A stretch of 64,000 nucleotides of DNA from Gracilariopsis chorda (lineage: Eukaryota > Rhodophyta > Florideophyceae > Gracilariales > Gracilariaceae): positions 124,001 through 188,000 of the forward strand of contig NBIV01000147.1 of NCBI GenBank assembly GCA_003194525.1, given 5' to 3'. The notes under the pieces are model-generated. The model did not search any database, was not told the origin of the DNA, and saw only the letters and a program-made list of their open reading frames with translations. The first letter of the stretch is position 1, and the number at the start of each line of letters is the position of its first letter. Below are positions 1-11,800 of the stretch, in pieces. The translations under genes and the position numbers were made by a program.

Positions 1-992
1 AACCGTGCGCTGCTTTTCACAAGTATCGGTTCCGAAGAATGATCAGAATTTTTCCCGCTAAAACCCATTCATGAGGACTGAGGTCGCCCTAACCTCGGTC
101 ACCTTTTCAGCATCCTCACGACACGGTTCTACAGAGCCGAACCGGTCGGCGTAGGCTCTGGTGGACGGAAAGAGCTTCTGAAATCCATTTCTAAACAACC
201 AAAAATTAGAAGCATCCTAACCCAAGTGTGATTAGATCAGTTGGAGTACAGTGGGCAATATAAAATATTTTTATTAATATTGGGAAACAACTATGCATTA
301 CAAGCACAGCAAACACGCTGTACTCGTCTCCAAAAACCAAGCGCCGACAAAGTGCAGACTATCGCATCTATCGCATCACCGCTAACCGTTCCATGGTAGT
401 AACCACATTACCCTTAGCTGAGTCTGAAAGGAAGACGTGATAGCAAACGTTCTCACGAAACCCCTTTACCGCGATCGATGACGACAGATATGCAAAAAGA
501 GCTGAACGTCATTCCCCCCCCTCGAATGAAAACGAGTCACACCAACCGACGGCTTTCGAACAACAATCTAGCCGTGCCCTGTCGTGCCTTATTATTAGGC
601 TGGCTAACAGCACTAAATTTCGTTTGTTTATTCGGGTCTTTTTTATGTTCCAATAAACACTTTCTAGACCACTTCCCGCCTCCAGGTGGCAGCTGACTGT
701 TGGACGTTGGGAAGGGGAGAACAATGGAATCTCTTTGCGCTTGGCCCCACATTTGCGTTCCAATGCTCTGTGGGCGGCTCCATTCGGAGACACGCATGCG
801 CCGAAGGTTTTATCGTACCAACGGAGCAATGAACAAAGCGGGTCTCCACGCCCGCGTGCCTCTGCGGCGGTATTTGTAACTAAAATACTAAAGGCTGGTT
901 CTCATGTGGCAAGAAAACGTACCTCCCCGATGTCGCTGAATTTGGCGAGAAATGCGAACAAGATTGATATAGGAGAGGTTTGAGATATACGT
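1..992. other. no gene recognised
   Basis: No reading frame here shows a recognisable domain and the longest open frames are about 100 codons on overlapping strands. I see nothing repetitive. It may hold the promoter and 5' leader of the gene starting at 993. Confidence 0.5.
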
Positions 993-2192
993 ATGGGCTT
1001 TGCCTCACCTCTGCAATACGCGAACACTGGATCATCGACGAAGTTCTCAGGTAGCATTATGAGTTGGGTACTCGGCGCACACTGGGCTCTTGTTCGGAAG
1101 CAGTTTGCGACTGCTGCGCACCAGACCAACCCCAGTCATGTTTGTGAACCTACATCTTCTGCTGCAAATCCGCCTGTACTTGGATCTCTAGCGCAAATAC
1201 CCTCTACCGACGACGACACAAAAGGCTCCGCAAGAAAAGCTTCCCAAGGAAAGTTAGTAATAGGTGAAGATGACCACGAAGCAACGGAAACGAGGAAGGT
1301 CAGCACGGCCCATACTCATGACACTACTGAAGTCCCAGAGCAAAATCCTGAACTCACACCTCTCGTTTTAGTTGTTGATGGACCCGGTCCCACGAGTATT
1401 GGCTTGGATGGTTCGAAAGCACAGCAGATCGTTTCCCCAACGGAAGGTATCAGGGATGGCGACTTAGATCCTGAAAAGGATAAATTCATTGTCTTTTGGA
1501 AGCCCAAGGTCGAGCTGATTGTAACTAAAGGCTTTGCATCAAGCTCTTTTGTCGACGTGAAGAACGGAGACCTATCTATCAGTGATGAGGCCATCGTCGG
1601 AAAAACAACAGCAGATAACTACAAGTTGGCGGTGTCCTTCGATGATCTGAATGGTAACTACTTCATAGGAATGTGTTTCGTTGATGGAACTTCGCTGTCG
1701 TTCATCCCGCTGAGTGGCTGCTTTCTCAGCACACTAGGAGACCTCCTAGGCTTTCTAGAATTTGGAGAGAATAAATGTTTTCGAATGTGTGAGAAAGGAC
1801 GGCAAAACAGTTTTCAAAATTTCGTTCAGATCCGAGTTCCGCTAAAGGAGTATCGTGCTATCTTCATGAGAATTGAAAAAGAGATTGATGGAGGCATGAT
1901 CATCGAAAACTCAGTCAGAAGGTATAAGGGATTTGCGTGGATACTTTGTGAAGTTGAAGAGTTCACAGATTTTCACATGTTTCGCGAGGGAAAGGAGACG
2001 GCGATCAATATTCACGAGATCACGTCTAACATCTCAAGAAACTGGAACCTTTACGGAACGGCATATCTGCTGCTTCGTGTTTTTCCAACACCTGAAGGTC
2101 TCCAGTTGAAGTTTCGCTTTCGCGACTTCCATTTGAGGAAGTACAGGCCGTGTTTGGTGCGTGGCAGCAAGAGAAACCTCATTCACTACTAA
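993..2192 (+). CDS. hypothetical protein, 399 aa
   Basis: I do not recognise this protein. It is a 399-codon uninterrupted frame in otherwise stop-rich DNA, which is the main argument for its being real. The first ~150 residues are polar and Ser/Thr/Glu-rich and look disordered. From about residue 165 the sequence becomes mixed hydrophobic and charged, as in a folded domain, including a stretch with several Cys and Phe (about residues 220-265) and a basic C-terminus. No signal peptide, transmembrane segment or catalytic motif is evident. The ATG at 993 is the first in frame; ATG at 1059 is an alternative. Nothing in the neighbourhood suggests a function. It could also be a captured or decayed transposon gene. 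Confidence 0.5.
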   Translation: MGFASPLQYANTGSSTKFSGSIMSWVLGAHWALVRKQFATAAHQTNPSHVCEPTSSAANPPVLGSLAQIPSTDDDTKGSARKASQGKLVIGEDDHEATETRKVSTAHTHDTTEVPEQNPELTPLVLVVDGPGPTSIGLDGSKAQQIVSPTEGIRDGDLDPEKDKFIVFWKPKVELIVTKGFASSSFVDVKNGDLSISDEAIVGKTTADNYKLAVSFDDLNGNYFIGMCFVDGTSLSFIPLSGCFLSTLGDLLGFLEFGENKCFRMCEKGRQNSFQNFVQIRVPLKEYRAIFMRIEKEIDGGMIIENSVRRYKGFAWILCEVEEFTDFHMFREGKETAINIHEITSNISRNWNLYGTAYLLLRVFPTPEGLQLKFRFRDFHLRKYRPCLVRGSKRNLIHY

Positions 2193-2957
2193 TGAACCGT
2201 CTGCTCATATCGAACGATGGGCGAGTAGTCGCAATTCTTCTTGAAGGAATATAGAGAATGCTACAAGGAGATGAGAAATAGTACCGAGCTTTCTACTGTC
2301 GGTGTCCAGCACGTTCTGTAGGTAGACCCTACGTTTCTTGGTAGCCTCTTCAAATCTCGTTCTTTGGTGTCAGATTCTTGCTTCAGATTCCCGCGTGCTT
2401 CCAGTCTTTTCTTTTCTTCTTACGATCCTCAGAGAAGTAAAAGCTTTTATCGTTGAAGTGCAAGTGGTCTGATGACTTCACGTTTGTCTTCACAAATAGC
2501 CCGATATTTGTTCCTCAAACTTCATGTTAAAATCCTGCCTCATTCTGCAGGCAGACTAGAAACAATACTTCCGTGCTACAGGTATTGCGACTGAAACGCG
2601 CGTAAGATGTGAATGAAATTTGCTAAAGAACCCCGCAATGTGGAATTATAACCCCAAAATGAGATGTTGTTCATATTGTTCTATATTCGGCAAGATATGT
2701 TCGGCCATTTTAAAGTAGCTAAGCTACAAAATTAGCGCTGAAGCACGTTTGATGATTGCTACTATCTGTTTGACAAGAGTGATCTCTCCCTCCAAGAGCT
2801 AAAGTACACTCCTCGGACACCACTGCTGTTCATCAAGTTTTATTGATCACCGCTGTGTATCGGGTCATTGTGTTTTTCTAGCAAAGAGAGGTACCCATAT
2901 TGACTCGATGAATGTGTGAGACATCTTAGATCATATCTCAGGTGTGCCCCAAACGTG
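2193..2957. other. intergenic, no feature seen
   Basis: This AT-rich stretch lies between two convergent genes (993-2192 plus, 2958-3689 minus). It probably holds both 3' ends. I see no repeat or ORF of note. Confidence 0.4.
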
Positions 2958-3689
2958 TTACCTTCTCCCTCTTTTACTACCACTGCATTGTGCAGAGTGC
3001 TGGACTTGCAAGTTTCTAGCAACCTGTTTTCCGCATTTGCCACATTTCCGCGAGGCATGAACAGTCTCCATGTGCTTCTTAAAGGTATGGAAATCGAATG
3101 ATTTAAAAGTGCATTTGTAACACCAGTTCTCTCCTGGTTTTCGATGCTTGGAATTCACATGATACATGAGATTTGCCTCCCGAGCAAGAACTGTTTTGCA
3201 GTAGATGCATTGATGTGACTCCAGGCCGTGCATGTTTGCTCTATGACTTTTGATTGCTGAGTAGGTTGAGAATCGGGCACCACATTGCGGAAATGAACAA
3301 ACGTAATTCTGTTGATTGGATTCCCGGGCACTTGTTCCGACACCTCCAGTGCTTCGTGGATGCAAATTGCTGCCAGATCGTGGCGGACTATTGAGAATAT
3401 TGCTAATACTCATCCTTCTCTCCCCAACCGGATCAGGAGTTGGCGAGTTGACATGTTCCCTGACTGCAAGAGAAGTCGTTCTTCGAAGTGGCGGAATTCC
3501 TTCAGATCTCGGAACAGGTTCTTGATCTACGATGTAGCCAATGTTCATCTTCGAAGTGTGAGAACGGCTTGACGATTCCAAACAGTGACCAATAGATCCG
3601 TTGCCTGAAGAACGATGGGAAGAGCCGGAATTGCTCGATCCATTGCGCGAAGACTTTCCCCTCTTCAGGTGATGGGAAGAAGTACTCAT
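2958..3689 (-). CDS. C2H2 zinc-finger protein, 243 aa
   Basis: Probable sequence-specific nuclear DNA-binding protein. The N-terminal ~125 residues are Ser/Arg/Asn-rich and low complexity, with a short SISNIL motif at 94-99. Three C2H2 fingers follow: C131-x4-C136...H149-x4-H154, C161-x2-C164...H177-x4-H182, and C190-x2-C193...H206-x4-H211. A fourth, degenerate CxxC...H...C module (about 216-235) precedes a basic tail (KRGRR). The fingers lack the usual TGEKP linkers, so they resemble transcription-factor fingers of protists more than tandem animal KRAB-type arrays. The start is ATG at 3689; the frame also runs upstream through a GTG at 3701, but no earlier ATG in frame is obvious. A 5' exon further upstream cannot be excluded. 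It shares the SI-x-x-(I/V)-L motif, at nearly the same residue number, with the zinc-finger gene at 8029. Confidence 0.8.
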   Translation of the reverse strand: MSTSSHHLKRGKSSRNGSSNSGSSHRSSGNGSIGHCLESSSRSHTSKMNIGYIVDQEPVPRSEGIPPLRRTTSLAVREHVNSPTPDPVGERRMSISNILNSPPRSGSNLHPRSTGGVGTSARESNQQNYVCSFPQCGARFSTYSAIKSHRANMHGLESHQCIYCKTVLAREANLMYHVNSKHRKPGENWCYKCTFKSFDFHTFKKHMETVHASRKCGKCGKQVARNLQVQHSAQCSGSKRGRR

Positions 3690-4434
3690 ATTGATGGACA
3701 CCAGAATGCTCAGCGGGAGGAAACACGGCTGGTTTCTGGTCTTACTCTCGGTTATTTATGACTAGAGTTTGTCAACTTGAATTCTTCGTGGCCCGCGAAG
3801 GAAAGGATCACAACACGCAGGATGTGAAACTGTTGAAAACAGAACTGTTTACTTGTTGTTGACATGAAGGCATCCTGAGGACAGGGGGGAGTACCAACGC
3901 TTGCGGTTGTTCCGAACCAAAGGTTTTTGCACAAACTGCCCAATTTTTGGTTCATTATATGGCGCAACGAGACTCGCTGACAGCAGCTTTACAAACCTAA
4001 GTTATGTTTGTACTTTCAGGATCCTGAAAAGAGCAGGCTCGCGTCGGAAGTTTCAGTTACCTGTAAGAGAATGAATGGAACAAGCCAGGGTTGGAAAAAC
4101 ATGTTTACTTTAGTTTGAGCGGCAGTGACATTACCGATGGCTAGAATAGGACATAGCTAATGCTCCTCTAGGATGTCTATATGCACAACCTCAGACGCCA
4201 TGGTCTCGTTCACCATGAACGGGTGCGTAATTTCGTGTCCATTACGTGGACGGATGCCATTCTACACTGTACTACAGTACCCTTTTAAGATTTGTTTCCA
4301 TCTTTTTTAAAATTCATGAGAGCAGGTTCGATAAGTGCACGGTACTGAAATCTCTCAGCTCGATGAGCCGATGATCTCCAATATTCTTTATGGCCTCAGA
4401 AGCAATCCTGCGTTAGAAATAAAAAGTTCAGGCA
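3690..4434. other. intergenic, no feature seen
   Basis: Only short overlapping frames are present. It should hold the promoter of the minus-strand zinc-finger gene, but I see no clear TATA element. Confidence 0.4.
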
Positions 4435-4692
4435 TTGAATCCCTTCTCAATAAAGGTAGTTATTCACGAAAACATAGAACGCAATTTAAGATTCCCATTT
4501 TGGCGGGTGGTGAGATTAAACCTGCGAAGCTCAGGCCTAATTGCAATCACAGGATTCGTTGTACCCTTGGTAGCTGAGATTTTCGAACTTTCTTGGAACA
4601 CGGCAAAGAACTGGCTGATCAATAGGAAGGCGTTTACGTTCCCTAAGGAGAGAAGACGGTTCTTCCCTGGTATGTATAAGTCAACGGACTAG
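4435..4692 (+). other. possible homeodomain helix-3 fragment
   Basis: An 85-codon frame contains, near residues 47-69, LVAEIFELS followed by NTAKNWLINRK. This resembles helices 2-3 of a homeodomain (LA...LS...QV-NWF-N-R) with the invariant Trp and Asn spaced correctly, but Leu replaces the usual Phe after Trp. The upstream sequence does not form a convincing N-terminal arm or helix 1, even when a short GTGAGA...CACAG intron (about 43 nt) is tried. It is either a divergent or decayed homeobox exon or chance similarity. Confidence 0.2.
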
Positions 4693-5472
4693 CGACAGCT
4701 TTACATATTGGACTGTCTTCTATTGCGACCTCTAGACTTGTCTATCCTCTACCAGATACGTGAAGAACAAGCTTATATCACTTTACCTTGTCAGAATGCT
4801 AGGTTTCTTCAGTTTGTCCTATTTCGATTAGACTGGTTTCACAGGGCAGAGGTATGACAATCCTCTTTCCTTCAAGGTCTTAAAGCGATCGTTATTGTTT
4901 TTGGTATTACCTCTATCAATCTAGTTCAGTAATGACCGCCGACTGGCCAGAGGCGAGCGCTAAAGGCCGCTGTGGAAGTGGAAGAGGGCACTGAATCCAA
5001 AGGATCTCTGCCGTACTGTAGGAGGGAGCTTATGAAGGCCTACCTGCGGTGTTGTCCGGACGCTGGGAACATTAATAGCAAGCCCAGTGCAGCATATGCG
5101 AGCAGTGAGGCCAGCGTATCCCGCTTTCTCTTGGTGCAGATAAAACGGCTTCTTCATACCGCGAAATAATCATGGAACTCAGTGCGAGCTCCTTTTAAAA
5201 GGCTGTTATGATGTGTTCTAAGGATTGTTCACCTTTCCAAGAAAAAGCTGGATAGGGGGGTGTTAGAGCCGTAGCCATTTTCCCGACCCCCCTGTACCTA
5301 TGTACCCCTTGTATCCTTAATAATCCCTACCTTACCGGTAAACAGATAGTGTTACTCTGCGGGATCTAACCAAGCTCACTACACCCGGGTACGATACCAT
5401 ACTCACTTCAGAAAAGGTCGGAATAATTGCGAAGTGGGAATTCTGTGGAAATCGGATAAGGTCGGGCGCTTA
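4693..5472. other. intergenic, no feature seen
   Basis: Nothing convincing on either strand; it includes the 3' flank of the minus-strand gene that ends at 5473. Confidence 0.4.
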
Positions 5473-6567
5473 CTAATAGACGCTCATAGCTCTCCACGAC
5501 GATTTCGAGTGCTTCTTTTCGAACGATACGCTGCTAACGCTTCTAACAAGTCCAGTAAGTACGCGCTCATCATGCTGAGGTTGCGCGAAGAGAGAGTCGA
5601 CCTCAAAACGCTCTCTCATAGCGGTTTCAATAGATACATCGCGCTCTGTTACAGCAAATTCTGGAAGGGTTTCACGACCCAAGGCTCTGTTGAGCGTATG
5701 GCCTAGCAGTCCCAGATACTGGTGAGTGGGATGGGGCTCGCCGACAAGTGTGACTTCAATATCAAGATGACGTCTTTTCTTGTCTTCAAAACGAGCCGCA
5801 CGGAACACGAACTGAGTCTCGCGAGTGGTGACAGTAAACGAGTGATCATGTGTATCAGTTAAAATATGTGCTTGATCAAGATACACGTCGTGTTGAACCT
5901 CGTCTCCATTCAATTCAAGTACAGGATGCCAACTATCACCATGACCATCATCAAGCTTCAGGGAAACGGAAATCAAATCATTCGAGTTCAAAACACGAAG
6001 TCCAAACTGATCAAAATAAGTTTTCTCAATGCCATTCTTCGCCCATTGCTTGGCGGATCGAATCTTGGTAACAAGTACATCGCCTCCTAAACGCCCGAAC
6101 AAGGAATAAAAACGTCCATGAACTCCATGAAAGTCAAAGGTATGTCCATCAAACCCAGTCAAATGAGGATCTCCTCTTCCGCCCGGTACGACGCAAGTCT
6201 CCGTGGTCTTTCCCCAACAGACGACGCTGCACTTGTGACGAACAGCAGTTCGAGTAATGAGCTTCTTTATCTTTTTGCCCCGACGAGATTTGATGACTAG
6301 TTTTGAAACCCGTTCACGGATCTTGGTGATTTTCTTACTTGTAGATGCGCACTGCGGTTTCATTCTACACACGGCTCCATGATTACACGCCCTGTACACA
6401 ACGCACTTGGAACGCGCCTTATCACAAGCAGCTTTCCGGGAATGGGCCTTGGCTCTAGCGACAGAACCCGTGCGACACGAGCAAGATCCATACCCAGCAT
6501 TCACCAGCGGCGCGCAGAACAAGACGATAGCGACGGAGAAGAGGGTGAGAAGGGCTTGGAAGCGCAT
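5473..6567 (-). CDS. secreted von Willebrand D-like domain protein, 364 aa
   Basis: Predicted extracellular or cell-wall protein. A clear signal peptide (Met-Arg, hydrophobic core at residues 5-22, Ala-x-Ala-like end near 24) is followed by a Cys-rich, basic region (about 28-118, ten or more Cys). A D-type module begins at about residue 131 with the hallmark GDPH, then FDGHTFDFHG at 139-148, the pattern shared by vWD domains and plant root-cap/LEA-like proteins. The rest of the module continues as beta-rich sequence to about residue 300, with a Ser/Lys-rich tail. No transmembrane segment follows the signal peptide. In known families this fold mediates extracellular assembly; a structural role here is inference. 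The ATG at 6567 is chosen because the signal peptide begins directly after it. The gene appears intronless. Confidence 0.8.
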   Translation of the reverse strand: MRFQALLTLFSVAIVLFCAPLVNAGYGSCSCRTGSVARAKAHSRKAACDKARSKCVVYRACNHGAVCRMKPQCASTSKKITKIRERVSKLVIKSRRGKKIKKLITRTAVRHKCSVVCWGKTTETCVVPGGRGDPHLTGFDGHTFDFHGVHGRFYSLFGRLGGDVLVTKIRSAKQWAKNGIEKTYFDQFGLRVLNSNDLISVSLKLDDGHGDSWHPVLELNGDEVQHDVYLDQAHILTDTHDHSFTVTTRETQFVFRAARFEDKKRRHLDIEVTLVGEPHPTHQYLGLLGHTLNRALGRETLPEFAVTERDVSIETAMRERFEVDSLFAQPQHDERVLTGLVRSVSSVSFEKKHSKSSWRAMSVY

Positions 6568-8028
6568 TTCGGAACGTAGGAGGAAGCAGATATTGGTGGA
6601 GGTCCGAACGACGAGTTGCGCAATTCATCGTTGAGTTTATGTAGGGCGGCAGCGGGAGGTGGGTTAGGGAGGCGGGAGTAAAAGGGAAGGCTCGTACGAT
6701 GGCCATCCGCGTCATCATCGCCGCGCCGGATGCAACTCATTCCGACTACCCTTATAGCACTGCTGGGCGCTGAGCGGGCTAACGTCGTGGAGCGTCACGC
6801 ATCGCTGCCCCATCTGATCGGACTGTGACACAGTCTGTCAGCTGTCAGCTGTCAGCCGCGTTCGTGTACTCGCGTCCAGCTGTGCAACGTTCCATCGTGA
6901 GTGCTGTGGACAGCTGCGCTCGATGCATATGTTGCCAGCAATTCCGATTTGAAATCGAAAAGTCAAACGCCACGCGCCACTGATCACGTAACATGCCACC
7001 GACCTCAGCTCACTCGCAAGCCGCTTCGAGAGAACACCTTTCTTGCCCTCCGCTCCCACTTGCGTGTGCTCTATCTCCCTGCATATACACCCTCCTCCCC
7101 TCAATAGTTTGGTTTGTGCGCGTTCATCTCGTTAGCACAGCTGGGTCGGCATCCTTTCCGCGTTACATTTTCCGAAGCAGCTCACGCTGCAGAACTTTTC
7201 TTCTTCCACTACGCTTGGTACGTCTTTTTCCAGCTCTTAGACAAATCCTCCACCCCATTCGGCCGTCCTGGAAAACGCCTGCACACCCCACTTGGCTTCA
7301 AAAAATCTCAAATGAGCGTTGTATTCCGCCAGCTCCATTCTCCCCATCTTTCGTCAACGACCCTAACCCTCAGCCAGCCTAACTATTGTGCGGCCCATTT
7401 ACCCTTCTCCCTCCTGGCCTTAGGTTAACAAAAGACCTTCATTAACACCCGCCCCAGGTTAATCAACGTCTCCACAAGCGCATTCGCGTTCCCTGCTTGC
7501 GCCCAAATCTAAACGTAAGGTTACATCGCTTGGACGCAAACCGCAAACTTCTACAGCTCATAGACGCAATCATTTTGTATCGTGCCGCAACGCTTTCCAC
7601 ATTGCACCATCACATGTAAAACTACACTTCGCTCACACGACATGCCACACATCTCATCATATCAGTTTACATGCTGTATGATACACAGCTTCCTCCACTT
7701 GTTGTTTATGAGTCCCTCATGAGAAAACGTCAACATGATCTCTCACCCAAAGGCTCCATTCAACTTTGCTCGCCCTTTTTCCCACCCCTCCCCTCCCCCC
7801 TTCTCCCCCTCCCAACTCCCTCCTCCTCTACCGAAGTCGGACGCGCCGTTTGCTTTCATCGAAACCTTACTTTGGGCCCCAACCAGCTCATCCTCACCTG
7901 GTTTTCCCACTTAAATGCCCTGCGGGTGCCAACCTCTTGTAGTGTTCTACCCGTTTTGAACGTCTACGTAGGTTTTCAACTGCCATCTCACCAAACATCC
8001 TACTTGCCCGTTCTTCTGTGTATATTCC
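6568..8028. other. divergent intergenic region, pyrimidine-rich toward 8028
   Basis: This is the shared upstream region of the minus-strand vWD gene and the plus-strand zinc-finger gene. From about 7000 the plus strand is strongly C+T-biased, with an almost pure pyrimidine tract at about 7780-7830. Long open frames here are a by-product of that bias and show no domains. A short direct triplication (CAGCTGTCAGCTGTCAGC) lies at about 6838-6855. Promoter function is inferred only from position. Confidence 0.45.
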
Positions 8029-8825
8029 ATGTCCGATAAGCGTCACAATCCTCTTCCGAGTATCTCCGCCTGGCTTAGAGATCCAAAGCAACCACATTCC
8101 TCATCTTCTCGACCCAGTCAGAATCAGCCGTCTCGCTCGTTCAGACATCCCACAGCACCGCAGTCTTCCTCTTCCAAACCCTATGAACATCCTCACCGCT
8201 CAAACTCAAAACGAACCAAAGACGAAGCAAAACTCCGCAGAACAGCGTCTGTCCGAGTTTCATCTTCTCGGACTTCCAATCTTCATTTTGATGTCGCTCC
8301 ACTGCCCTCCATCAGGGATGTTTTGAGAGGTTCTGGACATGATGGAGATCCGTCCAAACCAAAACGCGCTCAGTCTATTCACCCAGATTTACATCGCAGT
8401 CCAGACTACTCGCACCCTCACTCGCCAAGCGACCGCTCTCGAAACATCGCAAAGCCGAAACGGCCTTTGTTTTACTGCTCGCGCTGTCCTCAAACATTCA
8501 CCAGAAAGTCGGACGCAAACAAACATGAACGCGTTGTCCACGACAAACTTATTGAAAGTGAATGTGGCATCTGCAATCGACAATTTACGCGGAAAGATTA
8601 CTGCTTTGTATGTACATATACTTCTTCCCACTTTCTGAAGCTCATATCTCATGTGATTTCAACCGCAAGAGCAATCCAAACAATAACTAACTGTTAGAGA
8701 CTTGCTTGAAAAACTATTATCTTTCACAGAAGCACATCAAATCGGTTCATGGACTTGAACCTACCCCAGACCTTTATCGGCTCAGAACACATGGTATAGG
8801 AGAAGGGGGCAAATCCGGACTGTGA
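8029..8825 (+). CDS. C2H2 zinc-finger protein, spliced, 224 aa
   Basis: Two exons, 8029-8607 and 8730-8825. Splicing is required to complete the second zinc finger, which supports the model strongly. Finger 1 is C150-x2-C153-x12-H166-x4-H171. Finger 2 is C179-x2-C182-x12-H195-x4-H200, with its two Cys in exon 1 and its two His in exon 2. Both fingers have the F-T-R-K core. The N-terminal part is Ser/Pro/Arg-rich and contains LPSIS near residue 9 and LPSIRDVL at 92-99, a short hydrophobic motif that looks like a co-factor docking element. Probably a nuclear transcription regulator; target unknown. ATG 8029 lies just after a pyrimidine-rich leader. The protein ends shortly after the second finger. 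Confidence 0.8.
8608..8729 (+). other. spliceosomal intron, 122 nt
   Basis: Begins GTATGT and ends TTTCACAG. It lies in phase 0 between the Cys pair and the His pair of the second zinc finger. Unspliced, the frame ends at a TAG within the intron and loses both His ligands. It is the only intron I could place in this window. Confidence 0.85.
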
Positions 8826-11800
8826 ATAGACTATTTCGTCCTCCGAAAAGCATGAGCAATTGTATCTCTTTGTAAAGCTAAGCTCTCTTTGTCCACTTTT
8901 CTCACATTCAACTCATTCTATCGTTAAGCCGTCCTTTCATTTGTGACACTCTTCCTCCTCATACACACTAAATCTTACGAATAGTCGTAAACATGTCGAG
9001 AGCATGTCAAACGGACAATATCCCAACTTTCATTCCCAAACGGAATTTCAAACGTCTATGCAAAGAAGACTTCGCTCCTTAGTATCGGCGATAGCTAGCC
9101 CTGCAAGGGGATCGCAGTTTGTCCAAGATATTATCTCAAAAGCTTTCTGACGTCAGAAAAGAGGCGTTTGTGAACCATAGTTCGGCGTCGTACAGAGATG
9201 GATCCATACGGAAGGGCACTGAATTACGGAAAAGAATGAAAGGCCTCCTTCCCATTGTCTCAGATCCGTCGCTGTAACTTTGCTGTATTTCTGAAAGGGA
9301 GCCTACTGTAGCTTGTAGGCTTGTACGCTCTCTCGCTGCGCCCCACATCAAGAATGAGGAATTTGCCAATTCAAACAGTGCTTGCCCGTGCCAACCTTGA
9401 TCATGAGGAGCGGAAGGTGAACGTAGCTCAGTTGAATTGCCAGTCTCGACGCCCTTCATCATAGGAGTATTCCAGCTATTATTAGACGTCACCTCCTACG
9501 TGAAACCTCGACTTCCAAGATGGATATGTGGGGACACGTATACTATACTTAATTTGAAAGCTGGGATTGAAGAGAACACCACATAGCACAGAAGGATGAA
9601 GACTCTCACTCAGTCCTTTGTGATGCGTCCAAAGCACACGAGCGTATGAGAATAAGTACGCCACCTAATGCTCGTGGGTAAGTCATGGAGTGTTGCCTCC
9701 TCAACCAAACCGTTGTAGACAGCCACGTCATAAGCTGTGAAAGCTCTGCTGCCTCGTAAACTCTTGGCGAGTTGCATGTGTCCGCGACGGTAATCCTATA
9801 TTTAGAAAAGCCATTGGTCACCTAGTCACACCATCGTGGCCCAGGTCTCGCTCTGACACATTCCGCACAAACCTGTACACTGATGAGCCTGCACAAATGA
9901 CTTCTGAAGACCTCCGGGAGGTGTAAGAGCCGCCTGACGACGCGCGTCAACCCAGAAAACCAGATCACGCTCTGTCACCAGTTATCTGGAAGAAATAAGA
10001 ATGGATATGGTGATGCCTTATTTTTCATATAAAACTGGAGGTGCCCCAGACTAGTGTTACTCTCTATGCGCGAACGTTGGAGATGACATGCGTATCACAG
10101 CACTCTTTCAGAGCTTCCTGGAGAGAAAAACAAAGAATTACATTGCGCAAAGAAAGTGATCGCAGCAAGAAGAATAGGTGGCTTTCGAGACGATCAACTA
10201 GAAAGCGTTCCAAATGGATAACTTTACCCAGAGACAGTCCACTCCACTTACCAAACGCTACCAGATTGTGCCAGTCAAATGGGAGCCATGCATCCGAAAT
10301 CAGTGGCAGCCCGACTCATCCTTGGCTCGAGCATCCAATCAAAGCCTTAATCCGAGCTCTTCCATAGCGGTCTTATGGTACGAATGGAAATACTGCCATT
10401 ATCATGAATCAGTATTCTAGATTTGATTTGATCATTCTTTTCCCTTGAGACGAAATACGTGGTCGCAGAGCCAACGTTTGAGCAGTTTCAAGGCAGAAGC
10501 CTGGCCTTTCGTCCCCTTACATGATTATCGTACTGCTGGTGAAATGCAGTCCACATCTCATGATGGCAGGCTTCAATTGGTGGAAGAGGACCAGGTTGGC
10601 GTGTGTTTGAGTAGGAAGCTCAGGAATGGCATCCTAATCAAAAATATTTTGAACATTCACTGATGACCTAGGGGTGAACCATATGTGAGTCTGCACCATT
10701 TCTTGTCTCTGGTTTCGAGTGGGACAGATGGTCGAATAGCTGAATCAAGTGCATTTGCGGTCGCTTTGCAAGACTATGCAAGAAAAAAGCATCTTCTGAA
10801 TTAGGGACAGGAAACTGAAAGGGAGAGGAAATCAAACGTTTCCCTTTAATAAACACTCGGATTGCCTCAAATAGTCTCCAATGCTTTGCACTTCAAAAAC
10901 ATCGCACCACTGACTCACTATATGAGGTTAGGTCACTTGGAAGAATCGACCGTCGGGTGTCTCTCCGCAGAAAACTGGAAAAAGTAGCAGGGATTGGTGC
11001 CGTTGGTACAACTCTAGATTCCGGAGGTATACCTGGAGTCCAGAATGAAAGAGAACAAGAACAGTTTGCATAGTACTGGCAACATTCATCGAAGCTGTCA
11101 AGCGTGTTTGCAAATCAGTTGTTGCTGTCCAGGTTATGAACAACTACAGCGATGTTTTTGACCAGTAGAATCACAGGAACCCCCGCGTTATTCGATGTAT
11201 ATATAAGACCCTACTGAATTGCTTCATAAACGCTCAGTTGACATTTTTAAGACATGTATCTTTGTTTGACGAGAAGTTCTCTTCTGACTGAGAAAAGAAG
11301 AAGTTCTGTCCACTACGCGCCTTTCAACAATCCCTTTTCCGGAGGAAGTCTAGTCCGACCAGAATCTTGACCTTATTGCACGACAAAACAACGGATTTCT
11401 CGTGAGAGTATGCTGGATGGCATCACACTCAACCACAACCCAAGTTTCGTTCACGTACTACAGATCTTTGCTTAGGACGTATGGTAACATATGTACTTTA
11501 TGAATTCATACATATAGAGATTCCTTCCCACCTCTGCCGATGCAGCTGACCACAAAATCAGTGTCTCGAAGATTACTCTTTGTAATCCTCGATATAAATT
11601 TACCACGTGCAAAGAAAAGGGACATAGAGCACCTAAGTATTTTTGATTCTATGAGGATGAACACGAAGCCCAGTTGGTATCTAGGAAGCGGAACGAATGA
11701 AACGATAGATGAGGTCATCATTTTTTATCTGTCAAACGCGAAATTATGTAAGCTCTGTTGTACATAATGGAGACAAAAGCTGTCCATCGGGACTCGATGT

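Noticed and set aside
6993-7428. Two overlapping plus-strand frames of 104-129 codons
   Set aside because: Ser/Pro/Leu-rich products of a pyrimidine-biased leader; no domain or start context.
11540-11767. WYLGSGTNETI resembling a copia protease motif
   Set aside because: The catalytic Asp position is Gly and no flanking Gag or integrase motif exists; probably chance.
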